Source: Perkinsela sp. pyNocScin1 (taxonomy: Eukaryota > Euglenozoa > Kinetoplastea > Prokinetoplastida > Perkinselidae). Taken from it: a stretch of DNA of 64,000 nucleotides. The position numbers and the translations under genes were made by a program. How positions within the stretch are numbered: position 1 is the stretch's first letter; each line of letters opens with the position of its first letter. The DNA is taken from NCBI GenBank assembly GCA_964019655.1, contig CAXHTR010000004.1, positions 434,001-498,000 on the forward strand, in the 5' to 3' direction. Shown here one piece after another: positions 39,800-49,658 of the stretch. The notes beneath the pieces were generated by a model that did no database searches, was not told the DNA's origin, and was given only the letters and a program-made list of their open reading frames with translations.

Positions 39800-40161
39800 T
39801 GTATTTATCTTAAGAGTAATAGCGATGGAATTCAAGACTCACTACCTTGGAAGTACAAAATATGTTTAATTCAATTTCGTGACAAATAGCAGCAGACTGG
39901 CCCTTTGCTGAAGCATTTCTGACAGAAAATCTGGCAAACTGCCTCTTATCAAGTAGCACATGCATGAATTGGAAGGAAGAGGAGAATATATGATTTGCTT
40001 TCGTTTGCAAATTTCATAGAACCGAGGAAAATCTTCACTATTATCGACTGAATACGTATGCTACCAGCTACATCGTGCATTGAATTCTGAACGGAAAGAA
40101 TCAATACATAAACTACACTCTTAACAAGACCATAAAACGACGTGATTCCTTACTTCTTATA
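39800..40161. other. Intergenic gap
   Basis: No relic or structured element is seen. Confidence 0.35.
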
Positions 40162-41010
40162 TTAAATTTCTCTCTGTATATCTTCTAGGAAATCTTCGTA
40201 CAAATTTCCATCTTCGTCGAACACAGCTTCAAAGTCGTTACCCTTCATGAGAACCACAGCGCATGACCCCTTCTCGACGATTGCACTTCCATACAGAAGG
40301 TTGTGCTCCACGTTGAGCTCCCGCATATTCGGCATATGCGTCGCCCACACAAAACTTCCCTCAAACTCATTCGAGTTTAGATTCAGCTTTGTGAGCTTTT
40401 CAGGGATATTTTTGAAAAACAGTGCACCACTCAGAAAATTGTTGTCAAGCCTAAGAATGGCAAGACTTCGCGAAAGCGCATCGAGGCGAATGCTCCCGCT
40501 AAAATTATTGTGGTCACAGATCATTGACGTGAGGCTTTTTGGAAGAGCAGCCAAGTCCAAGCTCCCCGAAAATTCATTCCGCTTGAGCGTCAGCGTGCGC
40601 AGGCTCTGTGGTAGGTGTCGCATGTCGACTGTGCCGTCAAACTTTGACTTGACGATGCCAATGCAGTGCATCGTCGATGGGATATGCGCCGTGTGCAGCT
40701 GCCCACGGAGCTGCACGTTGAACGCGATGGAAATATTTTTGATGTTTGCGGGGAAAGCCTGAAGATTCAGACTGCCAGTGAATCCCGAGGCAAACTCAAA
40801 GGATACGACATTTCGTTCTGGATCGGTCGTGATACCCGGCCAGCGGTCGACGTTGAGAAAAAGTCCGTCCGATGAGTGGAAGCGCGCGGTCCACACTGGC
40901 TCGAGATCTTGGATGATAAGCTCCATGACCTGCTGGTCGGAGAGCAGGTGGCGGTCGAAGCGGCTGAGGGCTTGGTCGGTGGCGATGAAGGCTTTGAGAG
41001 TAAATGATAT
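40162..41010 (-). CDS. LRR protein with ATA where ATG is expected
   Basis: The frame (282 codons from 41010) encodes SFTLKAFIATD, LSRFDRHLLSDQQVMELI, a cysteine-free cap (NVDRWPGITTDPE), about eight LRRs and the C-cap AVFDEDGNLYEDF. No ATG lies in frame upstream of the helix segment. The codon at 41010-41008, in the right place for the start, is ATA. The frame stays open to 41178 but starts there only with TTG. Either translation starts at a non-ATG codon, or the start was lost by a single G-to-A change and the gene is silent. The body shows no other damage, so any loss is recent. Confidence 0.8.
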   Translation of the reverse strand: MSFTLKAFIATDQALSRFDRHLLSDQQVMELIIQDLEPVWTARFHSSDGLFLNVDRWPGITTDPERNVVSFEFASGFTGSLNLQAFPANIKNISIAFNVQLRGQLHTAHIPSTMHCIGIVKSKFDGTVDMRHLPQSLRTLTLKRNEFSGSLDLAALPKSLTSMICDHNNFSGSIRLDALSRSLAILRLDNNFLSGALFFKNIPEKLTKLNLNSNEFEGSFVWATHMPNMRELNVEHNLLYGSAIVEKGSCAVVLMKGNDFEAVFDEDGNLYEDFLEDIQREI

Positions 41011-41497
41011 TGTTAATGATGTAAATTCGGTCAGAAAAATAGAGAGTAAAAAAACTCTACGAAATGGGTCAAATCTCAATTTCAACTCAACAAAGAGGTG
41101 AAGCACCTCTTTATGTGCGTCTTCTGAATTGCAACATGATAGCGGATCAACAATAATGTTAATTTGAATGAAATCCAAAGGCTATATACAGCCATCCAAA
41201 GCGAACTACTGCACTTATCCATGAGAAAACATCGATATTTTTGTAATTCTATGATTTGTTTCTTTTCAAAACCCAAAATGCATTGAGTTCTGGATAAACC
41301 TTTTCGTGATCTATGCACGGCGTTAAAAGATTTTTTGCCCAAGTTTACACAAAACCTATGCATTTTGATTCTCTAACTTTCATTCATAAACGTAGAAATC
41401 ACCGAACAGATATTATTTAAAAATCTGAATAAATCGCAACCAATGCCCGAACCTATCAAATATACTTAAGACGTGACTAACTTACCCTATTCCTCTC
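41011..41497. other. Intergenic gap
   Basis: The first part is the open upstream extension of the ATA-start gene. The rest shows nothing recognisable. Confidence 0.35.
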
Positions 41498-42298
41498 TCA
41501 GACATACTGTATCTCTTCTATCTGGTTGTGCTCAAGGTTGACCACGCCTTGCATCTTTGTGTTCACTTTTGCATGCTTGGACAACGCATTGTACGACGCA
41601 TCGACATTCACTAAATTCGCATAAAACTTTTCCATGCAGAACGCACCCACAAACTGATTCTTATAAAGCAGCAGCTCACGAAGGCTCTGTGGCAGTTTAC
41701 CAAAGGAAAGCTTACCAGCAAGGGCGTTCATGGAGAGGTCCAAGTGCACAAGCGTACCTGGGAGATAATCAAGGGTGACACTTCCCAAAAAATAATTTTT
41801 ATGCAGTGAAAGCGTTTGCATTTGCGGCGGTAAACTCAGTAGGTTGATGGTCCCCTCAAAGAAGGCAAAGGTCAGCTTGCAGAATGTCATACCATGCGGT
41901 AGCTGCGTAAAGTCAACAGTCCCGCCAATCACTGCATTCGTCACGCACAGGCGCTTGAGGGTCGCCGGTAGGCTAGGTGCGTCGATTTGCCCTGTCAGGC
42001 CGTTTTTCATGATGAGCAGCTCTGTACACCGACGAGGTAGGTAGGCCAGCTGCAGTGAGCCCTCGCCGTGGCCGTCTCTAATCCAGACCTTGTCGACTGT
42101 GCCGTCCTCCAAGCATGTTGCTATTTTCCACTTCTGAACAGGCCTGTACGACCCATCTATCTCTCGGATGTACATCTTGAAGGCGTCGCTTGTATGTTCG
42201 ATGAGCATTTCCATGAGAATCTGGTCTGGGAGGGAGTCATGGTTGAAACGGCCGAGTGCTGCGTCAGCAGTGAGAATGAGCTCGAATGGGAGGGGCAT
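41498..42298 (-). CDS. LRR protein, single-Cys cap
   Basis: 266 residues with leader MPLPFELILTAD. ALGRFNHDSLPDQILMEML. The cap is PVQKWKIATCLED: only the second cysteine remains. About seven LRRs follow, for example LTGQIDAPSLPATLKRLCV and LAGKLSFGKLPQSLRELLL. There is no DENG cap: the protein stops after VNLEHNQIEEIQYV, much like 52655. Confidence 0.93.
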   Translation of the reverse strand: MPLPFELILTADAALGRFNHDSLPDQILMEMLIEHTSDAFKMYIREIDGSYRPVQKWKIATCLEDGTVDKVWIRDGHGEGSLQLAYLPRRCTELLIMKNGLTGQIDAPSLPATLKRLCVTNAVIGGTVDFTQLPHGMTFCKLTFAFFEGTINLLSLPPQMQTLSLHKNYFLGSVTLDYLPGTLVHLDLSMNALAGKLSFGKLPQSLRELLLYKNQFVGAFCMEKFYANLVNVDASYNALSKHAKVNTKMQGVVNLEHNQIEEIQYV

Positions 42299-42487
42299 GG
42301 TGGATTTTTTTGAAAAGGTGCGAGATGAGAAATTCAGAAACTATTGTCAATATTCCACTCAATAGAAAAAGATTATACTTTCCATTACTACAAATATGCT
42401 CAGATCTTCTTAAAAAGCCCTATGCGACATTGAGCGATAACGTGCGATGATTCTTTTTTGATTTATTGACTGCGATACTTTATTGCT

Positions 42488-43248
42488 TCAAATACGCAAC
42501 GGTATAAAACGCACTTCTTCGGGACTGAATGCTTCTCCCTCTACCGTACGGATCTTTCCCCGAAATGATTCATTGATCGTTATGTCTACAGATGTTTGCT
42601 TATTGATCATAATCATTGGCAAATCGTCCCACAGGTTGTTCTCAAGCGATATATACTGCAGAGACGCTGGGATCTTGCTCAGGTCGACTTTCCCTGTTAA
42701 TTTATTGTTCTTAAGCTTCAAAAAGACAATTTTCGTTGGGAGCAAACGCAAATTTATTTCTCCGGAAAATCTGTTATGAAAAGCCCGAAGCGCCTCAATC
42801 TGTGGTGGCAGGCACTCGAGTGCAAGTGAACCCTCAAGAAGGTTCTGATAGATGTTGGCGATTACCATTTTCTCATGTAATCCCACAATCGAAAACGTCC
42901 CGTAAAGCTCGTTGATTCCAACGCTCAAACGTGTGAGATTTTTGGGCAGGAGGCGGGTGTCCAGTGTCCCAGAGCTGTGCAAGCGCGTCCAGTTCAGGTT
43001 CGTGAGAGTTGATGAAGAAAGTCAAAGCTAACAACACTGTTTGGAGCCTCCTCGTATGCGTTTGAAGCGCGAAAGATTGCGATACTTGTCACATTTTCAT
43101 TTTCATCTATTTCTGTGTCGAACTGCCAGCCCATCGGAAGGCGAACATCTTGTGTTAGGAGGATGATGAGATCTTCATGTTGGAGGCATGATATGTCGAA
43201 GCGGCCGATACTGATGTCAGCAGTGAATAAGATATGAACGAAGGACAT
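42488..43248 (-). pseudogene. Subgroup F copy split by a frameshift
   Basis: The ATG at 43248 gives MSFVHILFTAD and IGRFDISCLQHEDLIILLTQD, running to a stop at 42994 after VVSFDFLHQ. The other phase resumes at SSTLTNLNWTRLHSSG and continues through five LRRs to 42488, ending REGEAF-type (TVEGEAFSPEEVRF). By alignment with 44236 a few residues (RYAPP) are missing at the join and the net shift equals loss of one base. Spacing, length and ending match the subgroup F neighbours. Confidence 0.82.
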
Positions 43249-43361
43249 GAAATTTTTAGAGAATGCTTTCACAAGAGACAAAGCAGCCCAAATACTCGGA
43301 AACGTCTTGGTCACAGATATTTATATCTCATTGAACTCTTATACCAGTAGAGAGAATTCGA

Positions 43362-44125
43362 TCAAATAAAAAGCATATCGTTTTGCGTGAATGGTTTCCC
43401 GTCTCTTCCTATCGTTTTACCCCTCAATGCTTTGTTGATTGAAAAAACCGTAAAAATGTGCTTTTCATTGAGAAAACCATGCGCATTTCCCCAGAAATTT
43501 TTAAAAAGGGAAAGATACTTCAGAGACGACGGAACCTCATCTAGGTTGACTTCTCCAATAAATGCTTTCGTTTCCAGGCACAGAAAACGAATCCTGGTGG
43601 AAGATGACTGAAACTCAAATAACCAGAATGTTTTTTGTACACGCTCGGAGTTTCTTGATAAGAGGTGGCAGATTTTCGAGGTAAAGCTACCCCTCAAACT
43701 CTTGCTCGTAGATTTTTACTTCGATACTTTTCTTCGGCAGCCCTTCTGTGGAAAATGTTTCGAGAAATTTGTTCGTTTCTATTTCAAAAATCTCAAGATG
43801 TTCCGGCAGATGAATGGTCTCCACCGTCCCCGTGCTATGTGCACGTGTCCAGTCTATGTTCGTGACCGTTGATGGAACATATCGAAAGTCATCAGTTCTC
43901 AGTTGGGGCTACACGCATTCGTCGATATGACCCCTTGGTGGCAAAACAGCAATGGCAACAGCTTGGCATGTCACCGTCTCTTTCAACATTATTGACCAAA
44001 TACCAGCCTTCGGGTAGCTTCATGTCTTCCGTGAGAATTGCAAAGAGGTCCTCGTGCAGTTAGCTGTCTGTATCGATACGGCTGATGCCACTGTCTGCCG
44101 CCGAAATGAGAAGAGTGGAGAGCAT
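43362..44125 (-). pseudogene. Degenerate subgroup F copy, many stops
   Basis: The ATG at 44125 begins MLSTLLISAAD and ISRIDTDS, then hits TAA. The same phase goes on with LHEDLFAILTEDMKLPEGWYL. Further stops and phase changes cover the middle. The 3' part is open again (43362-43697 region) with VPSSLKYLSLFKNFWGNA and ends GRDGKPFTQNDMLFI, which matches the end of 44236. It is the most decayed member of three tandem copies. Confidence 0.82.
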
Positions 44126-44235
44126 TTCAAACTTAAGGGAATGCATTGGGCTGTAGAAGTGAATTCCGCACAACTTTAACGCTTCTCAGTAACTTTAACG
44201 CTTCTCAATATTATCATTCCCTACATAATGTCCAA

Positions 44236-44991
44236 TCAGTTGAATTCTATTCCTTTTGGCTCAAACGGCTCTCCGTCCCTTCCTGTCGTTTTCCCTTGAA
44301 ACATTTCATCAATAGAGACACATTCAAAGGCGTGCGTTTCGTTGAAAATGACTGCCTCATCACTCCACAGGTTGCAGTGAAGCGAAAGATCTCGCAGAGG
44401 TGATGGAATATATCCCAAATTTACTCTTCCCGTGAATTTGTTCATCTCGAGGCACAAGAAGGCGATGCCAGGTGGAAGTGAACTGAAATCCAAACACCCT
44501 GAGAATTTGTTGGCGTGCGCTCGGAAAGCCTTCACCAGAGGAGGCAAAGTCTCAAGGTGAAGAGAGCCCGCAAACTCGTTAGCGTAGATGTGGACATCGG
44601 TCATACCCTTGGGGAGCCCTTCTGTCGAGAATTCCCCGTAGAATTTATTTTTCCCGATCTCCAAGATTTTGAGGCACTGTGGCAGGCTACTGGTCTCCAC
44701 TGTCCCCGTGCTATGCATGCGCGTCCAACCGAGGTGCTCAACTGTCGGCGGGGCATATCGAAAGTCGACGGTGTTCAGTGCAGGCAAATATGACTCGGGA
44801 AAACCGCTCAAGCGAAAGATAGCAATGCTTGTCATGTTGCCATTGTCGTCTGATTTGGTATTCAAGTACCAGGCCAGGGGGAGCTCGATGTCTTCTGTGA
44901 GGATATTGAAAAGGTCTTCGTGAGGTAAGCTTCCGATATCGATGCGGCCAAGAGCAGTGTCTGCAGTGGAAATGAGGAGAATTGAGAGCAT
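44236..44991 (-). CDS. Subgroup F LRR protein, the intact copy
   Basis: 251 residues from the ATG at 44991 (MLSILLISTAD), the position that matches both broken neighbours; an in-frame ATG at 45045 adds 18 residues and a weaker leader. ALGRIDIGSLPHEDLFNILTED. The cap cysteines and tryptophan are missing (LPLAWYLNTKSDDNG keeps one W). About six LRRs follow, such as FSGCLDFSSLPPGIAFLCL. The cap is TTGRDGEPFEPKGIEFN. It is the only working member of the F trio. Confidence 0.9.
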   Translation of the reverse strand: MLSILLISTADTALGRIDIGSLPHEDLFNILTEDIELPLAWYLNTKSDDNGNMTSIAIFRLSGFPESYLPALNTVDFRYAPPTVEHLGWTRMHSTGTVETSSLPQCLKILEIGKNKFYGEFSTEGLPKGMTDVHIYANEFAGSLHLETLPPLVKAFRAHANKFSGCLDFSSLPPGIAFLCLEMNKFTGRVNLGYIPSPLRDLSLHCNLWSDEAVIFNETHAFECVSIDEMFQGKTTGRDGEPFEPKGIEFN

Positions 44992-45144
44992 TTGAACTAA
45001 TTCTAGAAGCTGAGATTGACACAATCCGTTTGTGGTAATGGACATTCACACGAAAAAACGTATAGCTCTTCTTATCATGTTCTCAAACTTTTATCTTATC
45101 TAATTGTGTTAATATGTTCTGACTGCGGGCCTCGAATGCTTGAC

Positions 45145-46032
45145 TTAGTCCTCATCTTCGCTTGATTCGGCCCCAAAGAATCCGCTTACATCTTCCTTTA
45201 CGAAATCGAAGCCCTTCTCGTCGATCTTCACGCCACTTGGGTCGAAAACTTTTCCCCTAAAGCAGTCATCGACGATGAAGCGCTTGACTTTATGCGCACT
45301 GTCGATAACGATTCGCTCTGTTTCAAACGAGTTGTTGTCCAGATTGATGGAAGAGAGCGACGATGGAACTTTTGGAAGCTCAATTTTCCCCTTGAAACGA
45401 TTGCTCGAAAGCGCCAGACTTTCCATCTTTGGTGGAAGTTTTTCCATGCTGAGCGTCCCCGAAAAAATGTTCGAGAACGCGGAGAATTCTTTCACTGATT
45501 CCGGAAGAAATTCAATTTTGAGACTTCCTGTCATCTCGTTTCCGCCAATGTCGATGCGTTCAATGCATTTTGGGAGCCCACTGATATCAAAGGGCCCCTT
45601 CAGGTAATTTCCAAAGACATTGAGATGAATGAGGCCGCTTGGGAGGTCACCCGTTTCAATCGTACCCTCGAAGATCATCTCTGACACAGTGAGCCCCGTG
45701 ACCGTCTGTGGGACATACTTGAAGTCTATTGAGCCGCCACCGTCAAAGCAACTATCCTTTATGCCTCGGTGTATGGATCGGTAGAAGGGGTCTTCATCAA
45801 TGTACTCTGTGTCATCAATATCGATGTTAATCGCAGTGATGGACCCGCTGTCGTCGAAGCAAAGTATGGACCATTCAGAGATATCGATGAAATTACCACC
45901 TGCCTTGGCTATGTTGACATCTTCGAAGTCCTGGACGAGCATTTCCATAAGGGTCTGGTCTGAGATGCACAGGTTGCTGAATCGGCCGAGGCCGTCGTCG
46001 GTGCAGGCGATAGAGAGTAAGTTTGCGAGCAT
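45145..46032 (-). CDS. Subgroup G LRR protein with acidic loop
   Basis: 295 residues with leader MLANLLSIACTD. GLGRFSNLCISDQTLMEMLVQDFED is the QDF/ED signature. The cap is DISEWSILCFDDS: one cysteine, shifted. A long acidic loop (DIDDTEYIDEDPFYRS) precedes about six LRRs. The cap FDPSGVKIDEKGFDF is followed by an acidic tail (FGAESSEDED), reminiscent of the first gene of the window. Subgroup G includes 46173, 51701 and 54882. Confidence 0.93.
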   Translation of the reverse strand: MLANLLSIACTDDGLGRFSNLCISDQTLMEMLVQDFEDVNIAKAGGNFIDISEWSILCFDDSGSITAINIDIDDTEYIDEDPFYRSIHRGIKDSCFDGGGSIDFKYVPQTVTGLTVSEMIFEGTIETGDLPSGLIHLNVFGNYLKGPFDISGLPKCIERIDIGGNEMTGSLKIEFLPESVKEFSAFSNIFSGTLSMEKLPPKMESLALSSNRFKGKIELPKVPSSLSSINLDNNSFETERIVIDSAHKVKRFIVDDCFRGKVFDPSGVKIDEKGFDFVKEDVSGFFGAESSEDED

Positions 46033-46172
46033 TGATTCTTTGTGAAATTAAGCTGAGGCACAATAGTGACGTGCTGATAACCCCAAGAAGGCCATCCTAA
46101 AATAATTCACTGATTTAAACTTATTTCTTTGGAAAAGCGACAAATTTTCTACCTTGCAGTCTTTACGATGCC

Positions 46173-47024
46173 CTAGCCATGCGAAACGAACGTAATTGCA
46201 TTCCCATCGTACTTGGAACCATCTTGGAAAAATACACGATTCGAGAAAATGTGATCAAGGATGATAAGATCCACTGGGCATTTGCGATCGATATATATGT
46301 CCGAGTGGTCAAAGCTATTCGCTCTGACAGCGAGATATGTGAGGGATTCTGGGACGCCGCATAGCGATAGGACCCCAGAAAATTCGTTTTTGGAAAGGTC
46401 GAGCTGCTTGATGCCGTGACGAAGGGTCGAAAGTTTGAGCTTCCCCGAGAAATCATTCTCTCGGGCGTTGACCGTGATGATTGCCTTCGGCAAAGACTCG
46501 AGCGCAAAACTGCCGAAGAAATGGTTTTCGGATATTCGCATGCTCACGAGGGGCTGGGGAAGGTCTGCAGTGCTGAAAGTACTCTTCAGACAATTTTTGT
46601 GCACTGAGAGATTTTCAAGCCCGTCTGGAAGGTCTGCTGTGCAAAGTTCACCTTCGAGATCGATGCCTGTGACAATGAGCGTGGTGACTGTCGGTGGAAC
46701 GAATCGAAAATTGACTGACCCATCCTTCGCGAAAGATCCAGTCAAGATGGTTCGCCTTTCACGAAATCCTGCAAGGGCATGAATATCCGTTTCACAGTCG
46801 TCATGATCGAAATCAATGGAGATAAGATTGAAATGGCTGTCGAACTTGAGGCCCCACCAGCACGTGATGGGATAGAAGTTACCTTTTTCGTCCTTTGCAA
46901 TATCAAAGTCGTCGAAATCTTGAATGAATAGCTCCATGAGGGATTCCTGCGGCAAGCAAGCTGTGTCGATTCGACCGATGTCGGTACAGATGGTGAGAAG
47001 CGCACTGGTGATGAGCATTTGCAT
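46173..47024 (-). CDS. Subgroup G LRR protein
   Basis: 283 residues from the ATG at 47024 (MQMLITSALLTICTD); the frame extends upstream to TTG only, and an ATG two codons later is an alternative. IGRIDTACLPQESLMELFIQDFDD. The cap is PITCWWGLKFDSH, with a cysteine next to the tryptophan instead of two residues before it. A charged loop (FREGRR type: AGFRERRTILTGSF) leads into about six LRRs. The end is FFQDGSKYDGNAITF, the same cap as 54882. Confidence 0.92.
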   Translation of the reverse strand: MQMLITSALLTICTDIGRIDTACLPQESLMELFIQDFDDFDIAKDEKGNFYPITCWWGLKFDSHFNLISIDFDHDDCETDIHALAGFRERRTILTGSFAKDGSVNFRFVPPTVTTLIVTGIDLEGELCTADLPDGLENLSVHKNCLKSTFSTADLPQPLVSMRISENHFFGSFALESLPKAIITVNARENDFSGKLKLSTLRHGIKQLDLSKNEFSGVLSLCGVPESLTYLAVRANSFDHSDIYIDRKCPVDLIILDHIFSNRVFFQDGSKYDGNAITFVSHG

Positions 47025-47281
47025 TTGGGATTGAAAAGCGAAAGGTTGAAGGTAAAATGATGAGAAAGTGGACAAAAATAGTGAAGCAAATGTTCCGACT
47101 CGATTTCATATTTACCGTTCATATTCTCGGTTGATGTTCATGCATTGTTTTTCACCCCTTGGAGCATCTCATACTTAAGTGTTCCATTTCCAGCCAATGT
47201 TAGAAAATTGTACAAAACAATCATTTTACAGCGTATTCGACAAGGGACTTTATACGACTTTATTCATTAACCATTTTCAAA

Positions 47282-48301
47282 TTATCTTTTTGAAGTGTAC
47301 CGCTTCTCGCTAAATGTGCGCACGTACCCATGGAGATCCATCTCGCACTTATAAGGTTCTCCCTTCTCGTCAACAACCACTTGTATTCGATTGCTCTGCA
47401 GAGTTATCGCAGACTGCGCATTCCGGTGCAGCTGCACTGTTCCTTGAAAAATATTCGAACTGACAGAAATGGAATCCAGCGCCTCTGGCGGGTGGAGGAG
47501 GACGATTTTCCCCTGAAATTGATTGTTGTCTATCCGAAGCACTTGCAGTCGAGCTGGCAGGTTATCGAGGAATAATTCACCGCTCAAATTATTCATGTTG
47601 AGGTAGAGATATTGCAAATTTTCAGGAAGGCTTTCGAGGAAAACACTCCCTGTAAAAATATTTTTCTGGAGGTTGAGCAAGCGAAGCGCCGGTGGTAGCG
47701 ATCTGAGGCATATTTCACCCGAGAGCCGATTTTGCTGCAGAAAAAGGTTTTCGAGCGTTACTGGGAGTTTTTGCAGACAAATTGACCCCGTGAAAGCGCT
47801 TCTTGTGAGCGCCACACTTTTCATTTGCTTTGGCAGAAATGACAAGTCGAGTGTACCTGAAAGCTGTGTTTCCACTACTGAAAGTTTAACAAGGCGCTCT
47901 GGAAGCGCTTCCAAGCGAAATGTCCCAGTGAGATCCACTTCACTCAGGCATACTTCCTCCAATGTCGCTGGAAGGCTTCCTGTGTCTATTGTGCCATGCA
48001 GCGTGCACTCCTCTATGGACAAGACCGAAATATTTTGTGGCAGGCAAGCAAAATCAAGGCTGCCGTCGATGTCATGTTCAAAAATGGAGATGCTGCGGAC
48101 TTGGAAGCGCTCATCGAGCGTAAGTATTTCGTCCCACTCAGTGATATCGAGGAATTCGCCGTCTCCGTTCTGAAAGCGGCTTTGGAAGGCTGGACAGCAG
48201 TCAGCAATGAACAGTTCCATCAGCTGCTGGTCACTGAGCTCAGCGTGGCTGAAGCGGCCGAGAGACGGGTCGAGGGCTTTCATGAGCAAAATTGTGTGCA
48301 T
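47282..48301 (-). CDS. Long LRR protein (about 10 repeats)
   Basis: 339 residues with leader MHTILLMKALD. SLGRFSHAELSDQQLMELF. The cap is DITEWDEILTLDE, cysteine-free. Ten LRRs or so include LSGTLDLSFLPKQMKSVAL and LSGELFLDNLPARLQVLRI. The C-cap is VVVDEKGEPYKCEMDLHGYVRTF, with the extension also found in 20028. Basic end (KRYTSKR). Confidence 0.95.
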   Translation of the reverse strand: MHTILLMKALDPSLGRFSHAELSDQQLMELFIADCCPAFQSRFQNGDGEFLDITEWDEILTLDERFQVRSISIFEHDIDGSLDFACLPQNISVLSIEECTLHGTIDTGSLPATLEEVCLSEVDLTGTFRLEALPERLVKLSVVETQLSGTLDLSFLPKQMKSVALTRSAFTGSICLQKLPVTLENLFLQQNRLSGEICLRSLPPALRLLNLQKNIFTGSVFLESLPENLQYLYLNMNNLSGELFLDNLPARLQVLRIDNNQFQGKIVLLHPPEALDSISVSSNIFQGTVQLHRNAQSAITLQSNRIQVVVDEKGEPYKCEMDLHGYVRTFSEKRYTSKR

Positions 48302-48436
48302 TGGTAGCGTAAATGAGAGAGACAGAGCGATGAAATATTTTCATAGACATGATGCATCATGCCACCTGTGACGCCGAAATATAGAATTCAAACTTTGAAA
48401 ACTTCTCCTACGCTGCGAAAAATTCCGCGTGGATTA
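48302..48436. other. Gap next to an LRR relic
   Basis: Nothing is recognised here beyond the relic that begins at 48437. Confidence 0.3.
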
Positions 48437-48574
48437 CTAAAAAGTAGAACTCGTTATGAAACAGGAAGAGGCGCTCGAGCAAATCTGGCAGCGCGCCGTG
48501 TGATATTGGCCCCGAAGGCGATTCTCACTCAGGTTGAGAACGCTGAGGTCTTGGCGGGCCTGAGGGTTGATTTT
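48437..48574 (-). pseudogene. LRR relic, two repeats in two phases
   Basis: On the minus strand one phase reads DLSVLNLSENRLRGQ and, a few bases on, another phase reads ALPDLLERLFLFHNEFY. Both are unmistakable LRR cores (LxLxxNxL-x-G and LPxxLxxLxLxxNxF). The net shift equals loss of one base, as in the other frameshifted copies. No start, cap or stop context is left. Confidence 0.65.
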
Positions 48575-48995
48575 TCTGTAAAAACATTTTGAAGATCATG
48601 AGCTTTGGGTGGGCTCTCGTACTTTTCATGATGGAGAACTACAGAACACGGAAATGGTATTCTCTCTACAGCTTGAGTCTAGTAAAGAGCATGCAGGGTA
48701 CGAAGGTCGATAGCCTTTGAATCACGAGCAGTTTGCAAGAAGTTCGGCATGCAAAGAAAAGTAATTTTAAGCCCACACATGAAGACTTTTTTCATAAGTA
48801 TCATATTTGATATGCAGTTTTCGCTGATCTACGTAGGCGGAAAAGTCTTCATATGGTCCGTGTGGTATGGTATGCTCTAGGGTTTGTAATATTCATTCCG
48901 AATCATACATATCATGATCATTTTCGTGGAGATATTACAGCCAAAGTGATAGAATCTCAGTTTTTCGTTATTTTCACACAGCTAAACATCGCCCA
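48575..48995. other. Gap upstream of the relic
   Basis: The 5' part of the relic should lie here, but I see at most a hint (minus-strand AIDLRTLHALY near 48700). Confidence 0.3.
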
Positions 48996-49658
48996 TCAAA
49001 ATCGAATCCGCTCGTCTGTTTTATCTCCACGAACTTCGACGACTTTCATTTTCAAAATATTATCTTGGAGGTTGATCGACTCAAGATGGACCGGCAGGGC
49101 ATAGTTTGCAACGGTAACACAGTCAAAGCGGTTGTGCTGGAGGCCCAAAAAGCGGAGCTCAGGTGGCAGCTCTGTCAGCTGGACTGTCCCCGAAAATGAA
49201 TTGACTGCTAGACGCAGTGTTCGTATGTTGGCCGGTAAATTCTCGAGTTTGAGGTCCCCAAACATAACACAGCTGGAGAGATCCAGGACGAGGAGACCAC
49301 GCGGCAGCTTTCGGGCATCAAAGCGGGAGTTGACAGACCGATTCTGGAGGTAGACGTGCGTGAGCGTCGGTGGCAACCACGAAATGTCAAACTTTGCGAA
49401 GCGCAGAATATCGCGGACATTTGAGCGCTGCCAGCGGAGCTCAGTGACGTTACCGTCAGCGCAGATGACATATGCCCAGCTGCAGATATCGTTGGCTTCC
49501 CCTGGTCGGACAAGATAAGCATCGACTGCGAAGTCATAAAGAGAAATGCTGGGTCTGTCTCGGAAAAGCTTGCGCATGGAAATTTCCTGGAATGCCAGGT
49601 TTTGTGCTGCATTCGTCGGTTCGAGAGCAGTGGTGAGGATAAAAGCTGACAAAAACAT
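48996..49658 (-). CDS. Subgroup E short LRR protein
   Basis: 220 residues with leader MFLSAFILTTALEPTNA, more conventional than most. No LGR segment. The N-cap DICSWAYVICADG is complete. Repeats: WLPPTLTHVYL, LPRGLLVLDLSSC, LPANIRTLRLAVNS, LPPELRFLGLQHNR, LPVHLESINLQDNI, better preserved than in other E members. The cap is MKVVEVRGDKTDERIRF, with the DxRI motif. This copy links subgroup E to the main LRR types. Confidence 0.92.
   Translation of the reverse strand: MFLSAFILTTALEPTNAAQNLAFQEISMRKLFRDRPSISLYDFAVDAYLVRPGEANDICSWAYVICADGNVTELRWQRSNVRDILRFAKFDISWLPPTLTHVYLQNRSVNSRFDARKLPRGLLVLDLSSCVMFGDLKLENLPANIRTLRLAVNSFSGTVQLTELPPELRFLGLQHNRFDCVTVANYALPVHLESINLQDNILKMKVVEVRGDKTDERIRF

Noticed and set aside
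13010-43000. Programmed minus-one frameshifting at the joins
   Set aside because: No phased slippery heptamer found near the joins I could place; kept only as an alternative in the findings.
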